In this document: positions 1-7,518 of the stretch, piece after piece
How positions within the stretch are numbered: the stretch's first letter is position 1
How the letters are laid out: each line of letters begins with the position of its first letter
Assembly: GCA_035939775.1 (NCBI GenBank)
Contig: DASZFO010000096.1
Span: 1-40,285 of the forward strand
Direction of reading: 5' to 3'
DNA: 40,285 nucleotides
Source: Pirellulales bacterium
GTDB lineage: Bacteria; Planctomycetota; Planctomycetia; Pirellulales; DATAWG01
The notes under the pieces: generated by a model
Told to the model about the DNA's origin: nothing
The model's input: only the letters and a program-made list of their open reading frames with translations
Databases searched by the model: none
Position numbers and translations under genes: made by a program

Positions 1-1549
1 CATCGATGAGCATACCAGCCCCCGTCCCGCCGCCCGGCGAGGCGATCACGAAAACTCGCGGATCGCAACTGCCGAACGACAATCCAGTGGCCTCGGTCGT
101 CGCGGCGAGTCCATCGCGATCGGCCGCCGCTAGGATGGCCCTGCGAAGCTGCGTCTTCACGCGCTCGGCGTGATCGAGGAAGGCCAGCCGTCCCAAGGCC
201 CGCAGGCCCTCGGTTTTCTGTGAGCGGGGAATGTTATAGAGCCAGCGCCGGCTAAGCGAGCTGATTTGGCTGACGGGACTGTTGCGATAGTTCCAGGTCG
301 AATGGATCGGCAACAAGAGCGTTTCGGCTTCGCTTAACTTTCCAGCTCCCGAAGCGGAGCTGACCTCGTTCACCGCATCTACGTCCGTATCGATATAGAG
401 CATCTGGAAAGCCGATAGTTGCTTTTCCAATCCAAAACGTTCCCTGAGCAATTGCTTGAGCCGAGCGAGGATTCGCCCGCCGGCATGTCCGATTCCCAAG
501 AACACCGTGGGCCGAAAACTCGGTGCTTGCTCGTCGATGCAGATGGCTGGCAGACGGATCAATTCTGGTGGCCGAACTTCGATCGTTCTGCCGTCATGAC
601 GGGCATCGGGTTCCTCGGATCGCGTGCGGCTCTGCGATGGTTCGTTCACCGCCGGACGGACGGGCGCGCCGGTCAGCAGCGCCGTGCGCGATCGCGGTAC
701 GAGCCGTTCAACGAATTCGCGGCAGCTACTGAATCGCGTCGCCGGGTCTTTGGCGAGCGCCTTGCCGACCGCGAACCGCTCCAGCGGCGAAAGAGGAGTC
801 AGGTCGGGCATCGAGTGCAGATGTTGCGAGGCCAGTTGGGCAGCGGTTCGACCCGAAAAGGGAGACGTCCCTGTCGCCATTTCTTGGAACACGATCGCCA
901 GGCTGTACTGATCGCTGGTGCGGGTGGGGCGACCGTCAAAGACTTCCGGGGCCGCATATTTCGGAGTGAGACCGTTGATCAAGGAAGGACTTCCCTCGGT
1001 CATGTCCTTCAGCAGTCCGAAATCGGCAACCTTGATTCGACCGGCTACCAGCAGCAGGTTCTCCGGCTTGACGTCGAGATGCTGCAAGCCGTGACCGCTT
1101 TCCAAATAATCGAGCGCTTCGGCGGTCTGCGACAAATACTTCATCAGCTCGTCGCGCGGAATGCCGCAAGCGCCGGCCGCGAGACATTCCTCAAAACGAT
1201 CCTTCAAGCTCTCCTCGGCAAGATCGGTGACGATGACCAAGCGGCCGTCGACGACCGCGACGCTTTCCAGCGACAACAAAAACGGATGGCTGAGCGTCTT
1301 GACGCGGTTCAGCGACTTTAACTCCTGCGCAGCCCTCCGCTCGTCGAAGCAGCCAAAAATGATCTTGACCGCCTTCGCCTGCCCCTCCGGCCCGACGGCC
1401 TTCCAGATTTCGCCGCTGCCACCGGAACCTAGTCGCTTCTCCAGGGTGTAGCCCGTGAGCCGTCGGACTTCGTCCGGCATCGAGCCGAAGCGGTCGCGCT
1501 GCGGATGCGGCTGGGCCGGATCGCCGAATGTCGGAGTATCTTGCAGCAT
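1..1549 (-). CDS. Ser/Thr protein kinase fused to an FtsZ/tubulin-like domain (partial, C-terminus beyond window)
   Basis: The visible 516 residues start at ATG 1547-1549, 22 bases past the stop of the AAA+ ATPase gene, and run off the left edge without a stop. Residues about 34-285 form a Hanks-type kinase: glycine loop LGSGGSGEIW (40-49), the lysine in AVKII (Lys62), catalytic loop HLDVKPENLL (157-166, HLD instead of the usual HRD), DFG at 176-178 and APE at 200-202. After a hydrophilic linker (about 286-345) comes an FtsZ/tubulin-like GTP-binding fold: FLGIGHAGGRI (350-360) like the FtsZ T1 loop, YIDTDVDAVNE (385-395) like the T3 region, and the tubulin signature ASPGGGTGAG (503-512). The tubulin-like part is probably of the Tubulin_2 type rather than true FtsZ. 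Phosphorylation of the GTPase domain or its partners is inference. No transmembrane segment is seen in the visible part. Confidence 0.85.
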   Translation of the reverse strand, partial: MLQDTPTFGDPAQPHPQRDRFGSMPDEVRRLTGYTLEKRLGSGGSGEIWKAVGPEGQAKAVKIIFGCFDERRAAQELKSLNRVKTLSHPFLLSLESVAVVDGRLVIVTDLAEESLKDRFEECLAAGACGIPRDELMKYLSQTAEALDYLESGHGLQHLDVKPENLLLVAGRIKVADFGLLKDMTEGSPSLINGLTPKYAAPEVFDGRPTRTSDQYSLAIVFQEMATGTSPFSGRTAAQLASQHLHSMPDLTPLSPLERFAVGKALAKDPATRFSSCREFVERLVPRSRTALLTGAPVRPAVNEPSQSRTRSEEPDARHDGRTIEVRPPELIRLPAICIDEQAPSFRPTVFLGIGHAGGRILARLKQLLRERFGLEKQLSAFQMLYIDTDVDAVNEVSSASGAGKLSEAETLLLPIHSTWNYRNSPVSQISSLSRRWLYNIPRSQKTEGLRALGRLAFLDHAERVKTQLRRAILAAADRDGLAATTEATGLSFGSCDPRVFVIASPGGGTGAGMLID

Positions 1550-1570
1550 CGGTGTGGTCGTGCGAATCAA

Positions 1571-2914
1571 TCACGAAGACGGTGGTGACTTTTCGCCGAA
1601 AACCAGGGCGAAATAGGATCGGCAGACTCGGTCGAAATGCTCGGACCGCATTTCCAAGGGAATCCGCTTGTAGCGGCAATAGTTCCGGACCTGCTTGAGC
1701 AAATCGCGTGGATGACAGCGCCGCATCGCCCGGCCGTTTGGTCGATAATGGCGGTCCAAGAGTTGTTCGACCGCTTCGGGCCGAAATTCGAAGCCCAGCT
1801 TTTTCGCGTAACTGGCGAACAATACGAAGAACTCTTCCTCCGTCGGATCGATCAGTTCAATCTTGTAGGGGATTCGCCGAAGAAACGCCTCGTCGACCAG
1901 CTCACGGGGCTCGAGGTTCGTTGAAAAAATGATCAACTGTTCGAATGGAACGCGAATCTTCTTGCCGGTGGTCAACGTCAGGAAGTCATGTCCTTCCTCC
2001 AAGGGAACGATCCAGCGGTTCAAGAGTTCGATTGGGTTGATCCTCTGCCGGCCGAAGTCGTCGATCACCAGGCAGCCGCAATTGCTCTTCATCTGCAAGG
2101 ACGCCTCGGTCACATTGGTCGCCGGGTCGTGCCGGAGATCGAGGTTGTCCATCGTCAATTCCCCGCCGACCGTGACGGTGGGACGCCGAATCCGCACCCA
2201 GCGACGGTCGGCTTCCTTGCTCCTGAGGATTCCGTTTTGCGCGTCTTGGACCTGAAAATGGCAGGCCGAGTCGAACAGCTTGATGAGCTGCCCATCTTCG
2301 ACGATGGTGTTGGGAATCCAGATCTCCTGGCCGAAGCTGAGCGTGATCGCGCGGGCCAGCGTCGATTTGCCGTTACCGGCCGCCCCGTAGAGAAACATGC
2401 CTGCGCCGGAGTTCACCGCGGGCCCGATATAATCGAAGAGGCGCTCATCCACCGAAATGTCGGCACACGCGGCGCGGAGATGCTCATCGGTCGGGGACTC
2501 GCTGCTAATGCATTGCGCTTCCACCGAGATGATATAGTCGTTGAGTTGAACGGGGGCTGGCCCGACGTAGGCGCATGCGCTGCGCGCGGCCCTGGCGCGT
2601 TCGAGGCCTTGTTCGGTGAGAATGTAATAGAAGTCGTTAAACGGGGCCGCGCCGGTGTGCACGATCAATTGCTGCGTCCGCAGCGTCGCCAGGATTTCTT
2701 CCAGCACTCGAAAGGGCAGGCATACCTGCTCCGCGATTCGCCGGCCGCTGATATTCCCAGCGGCAGCCAGGTGTTTGAAGACCAGCGACTCGACCAAATT
2801 GGGAGGCAGCCCAGTCTCTTCCAGGGTCTTCGGCTCCGCTGGCCAGAACCGCTCATCGGACAGGAAGGCTTCCAGCCACGTTGATTCGACGTCTAGCGTT
2901 TCTGTAGTCAGCAA
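1571..2914 (-). CDS. AAA+ ATPase with N-terminal winged-helix-like region
   Basis: The 447-residue protein starts at a TTG (2912-2914) preceded by GGAG at 7 bases spacing. Residues about 35-110 are helical and resemble a winged-helix domain (VFKHLAAAGNISGRRIAEQ). The AAA+ core has Walker A GAAGNGKST (177-185), Walker B CLVIDDFG (281-288), a sensor-1 like STN (331-333) and an arginine-finger candidate FLRRIPYK (344-351). A C-terminal helical part contains RRCHPRDLLKQV. It lies directly upstream of the kinase-tubulin gene on the same strand with a 21-base gap, so the two are probably cotranscribed and act together. Similar ATPases are common in planctomycetes, but I do not know a defined function. 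It could remodel or load the tubulin-like partner; this is inference. Confidence 0.85.
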   Translation of the reverse strand: MLTTETLDVESTWLEAFLSDERFWPAEPKTLEETGLPPNLVESLVFKHLAAAGNISGRRIAEQVCLPFRVLEEILATLRTQQLIVHTGAAPFNDFYYILTEQGLERARAARSACAYVGPAPVQLNDYIISVEAQCISSESPTDEHLRAACADISVDERLFDYIGPAVNSGAGMFLYGAAGNGKSTLARAITLSFGQEIWIPNTIVEDGQLIKLFDSACHFQVQDAQNGILRSKEADRRWVRIRRPTVTVGGELTMDNLDLRHDPATNVTEASLQMKSNCGCLVIDDFGRQRINPIELLNRWIVPLEEGHDFLTLTTGKKIRVPFEQLIIFSTNLEPRELVDEAFLRRIPYKIELIDPTEEEFFVLFASYAKKLGFEFRPEAVEQLLDRHYRPNGRAMRRCHPRDLLKQVRNYCRYKRIPLEMRSEHFDRVCRSYFALVFGEKSPPSS

Positions 2915-3209
2915 GGGCAGTCTCCACGATTCTGGTGACAGCGCAACGATAGCACGGGATCGCTTTGACGGATGTTCCCCTCGCGGGCGTCACAACGCGG
3001 AACTGGAGGTTCGATTGCGCCGCGGATTTCAATGAATTCGACCATAACGAAAGCGCCGGCGGCATTACCAAGGGAACGCGCTGCGCGGCGTTCCGTTTCC
3101 GCGTGATTGCGACGGTAACGAATAGACCGGAACCATTCGCCCGGTCCGCATTTGCGAACGCCCTAGTTCTCTTCCGACTTCGAGCTAAGCTAGATTCGGG
3201 ACGAGATAC
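2915..3209. promoter_or_regulatory. Divergent intergenic region between the AAA+/kinase operon and the FHA-EAL gene
   Basis: This 295-base stretch separates two divergently transcribed units and must hold both promoters. I see no convincing -35/-10 pair. On the + strand TAAGCT and TAGATT near 3185-3196 are weak -10 candidates. No repeat or hairpin stands out. Confidence 0.4.
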
Positions 3210-4403
3210 GTGAGTATGCCGGCGGACGCATGCATGAGCCAAAACGAGAGCCATTTCGCCGTATTGCCCGAACTCGGGGGCGGGGAGCGCGGGCCCAATC
3301 GGGTGCTTGATGCCGCCCCCTGGACCCGTTCCATGTGGTTTCTATGTGGGCGGACCAGCGAGGCGGAGCCGGTTCGTTATGTGCCGGTCCATTCGAGCCC
3401 GTTCGTGATCGGACGCCGGGCAAATTGCGGACTTCAATTGGCGTGCTCGACGGTCTCGAGCGCCCACGCGGAGTTTATCGACAAGGGGGCGACCGCGGCG
3501 ATCTGCGATCTGGGGAGCACGAACGGCACGTTCGTCAATGGAAAGCGCGTGACGTCGGAAGTCGAAGTGGTGTCCGAAGACTTGATCCAGTTTGCAACTC
3601 AAGCGTTTCGAGTGCTGAAGCAAGACAGCTCGACCAATACGGCCACGGCTTGCGAAGACGTCCGCGATCAGGCGATGTCGCTGGTTCTCTTCGATCGTTT
3701 GATCACGGAACGAGCGGTGATCCCGTTTTATCAGCCGATCGTCGATCTGCGGACCATGGCGATCGAAGGCGTCGAGGTGTTGTGCCGAAGCCGTCTGACC
3801 GGCCTGGAAACGCCGCTGAAGATGTTTTCCGTGGCCGCCCAACTCGACCAGGAGGCGCGGCTCAGCCAGACGGTTCGCTGGACGGCCTGCAACGAAATGA
3901 TGGGCCTTCCCAAGCCTCCCCATCTGTTCATGAACACCCATCCGATCGAGATTCGCGAGCCGGGACTGATCGAATCGATCAAGCTGCTGCGTGCCGCCGC
4001 CCCTTCCCAGCCCATGACCTTGGAGATCCATGAAGCGGCAGTGACCGACGTCGTTCAAATGCGAAGGCTCAGCGAAGAACTCAAGAGCGTGAATGTCCGT
4101 TTGGCATTCGACGACTTCGGCGCCGGCCAGGCCCGGATCGCGGAGTTGACGGCCGTTCATCCCGATTATCTCAAATTCGACATCTCGTTGATTCGCAACA
4201 TCCATCGCGCGACGCCCGAACACCAGCAGATGGTGGCCCATCTTGTGAAGATGGTGCGCAGCTTGGGAATTCTCGCGTTGGCCGAGGGCGTGGAACTCGA
4301 AGAAGAAGCTGCTCTCTGCAAGGAGTTGGGCTTCGATCTGGCCCAAGGATTCTACTTTGGAAGGCCTGCGCCGATGAAACGCGTGCCGCCCTCGGGCGAA
4401 TAA
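3210..4403 (+). CDS. FHA domain - EAL domain signalling protein
   Basis: The protein has up to 397 residues. Starts are possible at GTG 3210, ATG 3216 and ATG 3234, and none has a clear ribosome-binding site. Residues about 56-137 form an FHA phosphothreonine-binding domain: FVIGRRANCGLQL, TVSSAHAEF and LGSTNGTFVNGKRV. Residues about 160-390 form an EAL-type cyclic-di-GMP phosphodiesterase domain: the EAL signature is EVL (189-191), followed by Asn242, LEIHE (271-275), DDFGAG (301-306), LKFD with Lys322, AEGVE (358-362) and QGFYFGRP (379-386). Most metal and catalytic positions are kept, so it may be active, but the altered EAL and DDFG flanks leave a binding-only role possible. It is soluble with no signal peptide. 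The divergent kinase gene next door suggests that the FHA domain reads a phosphothreonine written by that kinase (inference). Confidence 0.88.
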   Translation: MSMPADACMSQNESHFAVLPELGGGERGPNRVLDAAPWTRSMWFLCGRTSEAEPVRYVPVHSSPFVIGRRANCGLQLACSTVSSAHAEFIDKGATAAICDLGSTNGTFVNGKRVTSEVEVVSEDLIQFATQAFRVLKQDSSTNTATACEDVRDQAMSLVLFDRLITERAVIPFYQPIVDLRTMAIEGVEVLCRSRLTGLETPLKMFSVAAQLDQEARLSQTVRWTACNEMMGLPKPPHLFMNTHPIEIREPGLIESIKLLRAAAPSQPMTLEIHEAAVTDVVQMRRLSEELKSVNVRLAFDDFGAGQARIAELTAVHPDYLKFDISLIRNIHRATPEHQQMVAHLVKMVRSLGILALAEGVELEEEAALCKELGFDLAQGFYFGRPAPMKRVPPSGE

Positions 4404-4406
4404 CTC

Positions 4407-4527
4407 AGAACGCCTAAACAATCCGGCGGGGATTGTCCCCCTTTTGCGAAGCGGGCACCATCGCCGCGATGGTCGGCAGCAAAATGGGGACTGTCCCCTT
4501 CTCCCAGCCGGATTTGTTAGGCGTTCT
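4407..4527. repeat. 121-bp long hairpin element
   Basis: The outer arms at 4407-4427 and 4507-4527 are inverted copies with two mismatches in 21 bases. Inside them GGGGATTGTCCCC and GGGGACTGTCCCC also pair, and the centre ACCATCG/CGATGGT closes the hairpin, so nearly the whole element folds on itself. It begins three bases after the FHA-EAL stop codon and could act as a transcription terminator, but its size and nested symmetry look like a dispersed palindromic (MITE- or REP-like) element. Confidence 0.85.
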
Positions 4528-4540
4528 TAGCGGCTATAAT
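4514..4540 (+). promoter_or_regulatory. Candidate sigma-70 promoter for the glycosidase gene
   Basis: A perfect TATAAT lies at 4535-4540 and a TTGTTA at 4514-4519, with a short spacing of 15 bases. The -35 box would lie in the right arm of the hairpin element, so the repeat may have contributed part of the promoter. Confidence 0.35.
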
Positions 4541-4579
4541 CCATACTCATGGGGCGCACGATATCGCAGGACCGGAGCC

Positions 4580-4636
4580 GAATTCGCCAGAAGTCGGACC
4601 TGCGAAACGCGGAAAGCCTCGACTTCTGGCGAATTC
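4580..4636. repeat. Palindromic repeat, GAATTC family, copy 1
   Basis: GAATTCGCCAGAAGTCG at 4580-4596 is a perfect inverted copy of 4620-4636 with a 23-base loop. It ends about 5-17 bases before the possible starts of the next gene. Related sequences occur at 7421-7506 and 19785-19808. Confidence 0.9.
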
Positions 4637-4640
4637 CGCT

Positions 4641-6005
4641 ATGAGGTGCTCTATGGGGCAGACTGCGCGTCAATTAAGAGGCGTCGTCCTCTTGCTTGTC
4701 GTCGGCGCGACGACTGCCGCGGCGGCTGATTCGCCATATCCGCTAAAGATCGGGCCGACCGGGCGATATCTGGTCGATCGCCACGGCCAGCCGTTTCTGA
4801 TCGCCGGCGAGTCGCCGCAAGCGATGATGGTCAACGTATCCGAGGAAGACGCGGAACTATTCTTCAAAAACCGCCAGGCGCACGGCTTCAACGCCGCCTG
4901 GATCAATCTGATCTGCGCCAAGTACACCGGCGGGCGCGAGGACGCGAGCACTTTCGACGGCCTGCATCCGTTCAAGGCCGTGAACGACTTTTCGGAGCCG
5001 AACGAGGCGTATTTCGCCCGCTGCGATCGGATCATCCAGGTGGCGGCCAAGTACGACACACTCGTGATGCTCGATCCGGCCGAGACGGGGAGCTTTCTCG
5101 AAGTGATGCAGAAAAATGGAGCGGAAAAGTGCCGCGCGTACGGACGGTATCTTGGCAAGCGCTATAAGGACTTCGACAATCTGCTCTGGTTCCACGGCAA
5201 CGATTACGTGCAAGACACGGCCGAGAACGATAAGCTGGCCATCGCGATCGCCCTGGGGATCAAGGATCTCGACGATCGGCATTTGCACACGATTGAGATC
5301 GACTGGAAGGGAAATTGGTCGACCTCGCTCGTCAACGAGCGCTGGGCGCCGCTGGTGGGCCTAAGCGCCGCCTACACTTACAAGCCCGTTTACCTGCCGC
5401 TGCTTGCGGACTACAACCGCAAGACTGAGCATCGCGTGCCGACGTTCATGGTCGAATCGAGCTACGAGTTCGAGAACGTCGCCCACATCAAGTTCGGCGA
5501 CCCGCACCAGCTTCGCCTCGAGGAATACACCTCGAATCTCTGCGGCTCGACCGGGCAGCTCTACGGCAACAAATACACCTGGCCCTTTCTCGCCGGCTGG
5601 AAGGAGCAGCTCGACACGCCGGGCGCCGTGCAAATGAAGTACGTCCAATCTCTGTTCGAGCCGCGGGCATGGTACGACCTTGTGCCCGATCAGGAGCATA
5701 AGTTGCTGACCGAGGGATTCGGCAGGTTCGGCGAGTTCGACTACGCCGCCGCCGCGCGCACTCCAGACGGCCGGCTGGCGATGGCCTACATCCCCGACCG
5801 GCGAACGGTCACGGTCGATATGAGCCTTCTCGCGGGACCAACCATCGCCCGCTGGTACGACCCCGCCGCCGGCAAGTTCCACGACATCGCCGGCTCGCCG
5901 CTCGCAAACCGCGGCACGCACCAATTCACCACGCCCGGCGAAAACGCCGACGGCAAGGGAAACGAAGATTGGGTGCTGGTGCTGGAGGCCGAGAAGGCGA
6001 AGTGA
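4641..6005 (+). CDS. Secreted DUF4038 (apiosidase-like) glycoside hydrolase-type protein
   Basis: The protein has 454 residues if it starts at ATG 4641. ATG 4653 is also likely because AGGTG lies six bases before it, giving 450 residues. The N-terminus is a signal peptide (RGVVLLLVVGATTAAAA). The body resembles the DUF4038 family of TIM-barrel glycosidases: YPLKIGPTGRYLVDRHGQPF, then ESPQAMMVN and HGFNAAWINLI. The last 85 residues (RLAMAYIPDRRTVTVDMS ... WYDPAAGKF) look like the collagen-bind-2 beta domain that usually follows DUF4038. The protein probably acts on plant or algal polysaccharide in the periplasm or outside the cell. The substrate cannot be told from sequence, and I did not assign catalytic acids. 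It stands alone between repeats and the convergent waaA. Confidence 0.8.
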   Translation: MRCSMGQTARQLRGVVLLLVVGATTAAAADSPYPLKIGPTGRYLVDRHGQPFLIAGESPQAMMVNVSEEDAELFFKNRQAHGFNAAWINLICAKYTGGREDASTFDGLHPFKAVNDFSEPNEAYFARCDRIIQVAAKYDTLVMLDPAETGSFLEVMQKNGAEKCRAYGRYLGKRYKDFDNLLWFHGNDYVQDTAENDKLAIAIALGIKDLDDRHLHTIEIDWKGNWSTSLVNERWAPLVGLSAAYTYKPVYLPLLADYNRKTEHRVPTFMVESSYEFENVAHIKFGDPHQLRLEEYTSNLCGSTGQLYGNKYTWPFLAGWKEQLDTPGAVQMKYVQSLFEPRAWYDLVPDQEHKLLTEGFGRFGEFDYAAAARTPDGRLAMAYIPDRRTVTVDMSLLAGPTIARWYDPAAGKFHDIAGSPLANRGTHQFTTPGENADGKGNEDWVLVLEAEKAK

Positions 6006-6056
6006 GACGCGAGGATTGTTCCCGACCGGCTCACATAGCGCGACGCACTCGTGGCA

Positions 6057-6071
6057 GACGCTGCTAGCGTC
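6057..6071. terminator. Small hairpin between convergent glycosidase and waaA genes
   Basis: GACGCT-GCT-AGCGTC forms a six-pair hairpin just beyond the waaA stop codon (6074-6076). There is no T-tract, so a terminator role is only possible. The rest of the 68-base gap shows nothing else. Confidence 0.35.
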
Positions 6072-6073
6072 GG

Positions 6074-7414
6074 CTAGGCTGCCGAGCGATCAGCCGGGAT
6101 CGTCGCCCGCGCATTTCCCAAGAGCAACAAAAGAGCGGCCAAAGTGGTCTCCGTTGCTCCCAACTGCCGCGCGACGAACGCCTTGGCCCGATGGCCGAGT
6201 TCAGCGGCAAAGTGCGGTTCCGCGAGCGCGCGGCGAACGTAGGCCGTCAGTTCGGCGCCATTTTGGACGACGATGGCGGCCCGTTCGGCGAGCAGCGCGG
6301 CGACGATGTCGCGGAAGTTCTGCGTATTCGGGCCGAACGAGACGGCCACGCCGTAGGCGGCCGGCTCGATCATGTTTTGTCCGCCGCGATTGGAGAGACT
6401 GCCGCCGACGAAGCCGATGTCGGCCGTCCCCCACCAAGCGCCGAGTTCGCCGACGGCATCGATCAGCAGCACCCGAGCCGCTGGATCGCGCGGGGCGGTG
6501 TCCATGTCGGTGCATCGCTGCCATGCAATGCCCGAGGCGTCGAGCAGCGCGGCAACCGCTGCGAATCGATCGGGATGCCGCGGCACCAGCACGAGCTGTA
6601 ATCGCGGATGCGCGGGCGCCAATTCGCGGAACGCGGCCAACGCGAGCGATTCCTCGGGATCCTGAGTGCTGCCGGCGAGGAAGACGATGTCATCCAGCGC
6701 GAAGCCCGCCAGCGCTCGCAGCCGCTCCGTCGCCGGATTGTGCCGATCGGTCTCGGCGCCGTCGAATTTTATAGAGCCGGTGACGAGAACGGTTTGGGAA
6801 CGAGCGCCGAGCGCAGTGAACCGCTCGGCATATTCTTGATTCTGCGCGCCGATATAGTCGATTCGTTCGAGCAGCGGCCGGACGAGCCAGCGGCAGAATT
6901 GATAGCCGCGGAAGCTGCGCTCACTCAACCGGCCGTTCACGATCGCCACTTTCACTCCCGCCGCATGCGACAGGCGAACCAAGTTCGGCCACAATTCCAG
7001 CTCGGCCAGCACCAGCAAGGTCGGCCGAATGCGGGCGACCGCTCGGCGCACCGCCCAGGTGAAATCGAGCGGGCAGTAGAACACCGTCAACTCGGGATAT
7101 TTCTTGCGCGCCAGCGCGTAGCCGGTCATCGTCGTCGTCGAGATCAGGCACTCGCAATCCGGCCGCCGCGCGGCGATCCGGGCCAACAGCGTGGCCAGCA
7201 GATTCACCTCGCCGACGCTCACCGCGTGAAACCAAATGCCGGGGCGGTCCGATTCGCGCCGCGGCACTTGCCCCAAAAACTTGGCGGCGAAGCCATCGCG
7301 GTATTTCCCCTTGCGAATCCCCTGCCAGAGCAACCAGGGCGAGGCGAGCGCGAGCACCCCGAGATAGAGGACGTTCAACAGATACGACACCGCGGGATTC
7401 CTTTCCCTTGCCAT
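6074..7414 (-). CDS. waaA: 3-deoxy-D-manno-octulosonic acid (Kdo) transferase
   Basis: WaaA (KdtA) transfers Kdo from CMP-Kdo to lipid A precursor at the inner face of the cytoplasmic membrane, the first step of lipopolysaccharide core synthesis. The 446-residue product starts at ATG 7412-7414. A GTG at 7388-7390, with AGGGAAAGGA eight bases before it, is a good alternative eight codons later. Residues 11-31 are a hydrophobic membrane anchor. The family motif WFHAVSVGEVN carries the catalytic glutamate (Glu69). Further motifs are TTTMTGYALA, LAELELWPNL, IVNGRLSERSFRGY, VTGSIKFD, LVPRHPDRF and the C-terminal FVGGSLSNRGGQNMIEPAA. Length matches the family (about 420-450). The frame stays open upstream through the repeat at 7421-7506 into secA, but that extension is not part of the protein. 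Confidence 0.95.
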   Translation of the reverse strand: MARERNPAVSYLLNVLYLGVLALASPWLLWQGIRKGKYRDGFAAKFLGQVPRRESDRPGIWFHAVSVGEVNLLATLLARIAARRPDCECLISTTTMTGYALARKKYPELTVFYCPLDFTWAVRRAVARIRPTLLVLAELELWPNLVRLSHAAGVKVAIVNGRLSERSFRGYQFCRWLVRPLLERIDYIGAQNQEYAERFTALGARSQTVLVTGSIKFDGAETDRHNPATERLRALAGFALDDIVFLAGSTQDPEESLALAAFRELAPAHPRLQLVLVPRHPDRFAAVAALLDASGIAWQRCTDMDTAPRDPAARVLLIDAVGELGAWWGTADIGFVGGSLSNRGGQNMIEPAAYGVAVSFGPNTQNFRDIVAALLAERAAIVVQNGAELTAYVRRALAEPHFAAELGHRAKAFVARQLGATETTLAALLLLLGNARATIPADRSAA

Positions 7415-7420
7415 TTGACC

Positions 7421-7506
7421 GTAGCCGAATTCACCAGAATTCGGATGCGCTACGCTGAGATTCGCTACGTGGCCGCTGCCATCGGAATTCTGGCGAAATC
7501 CGCTAC
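7421..7506. repeat. Palindromic repeat, GAATTC family, copy 2
   Basis: The arms at 7421-7446 and 7481-7506 are inverted copies with four mismatches in 26 bases and a 34-base loop. The arms share the core GAATTCxCCAGAATTC with copy 1. It fills the gap between secA and waaA and could affect how far the secA transcript runs into waaA. Confidence 0.9.
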
Positions 7507-7518
7507 ACGACGTTCGCG

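Noticed and set aside
1988-2884. 298-codon ORF on the + strand opposite the AAA+ ATPase gene
   Set aside because: It is a high-GC shadow of a gene with clear motifs; its own sequence shows no family-like features.
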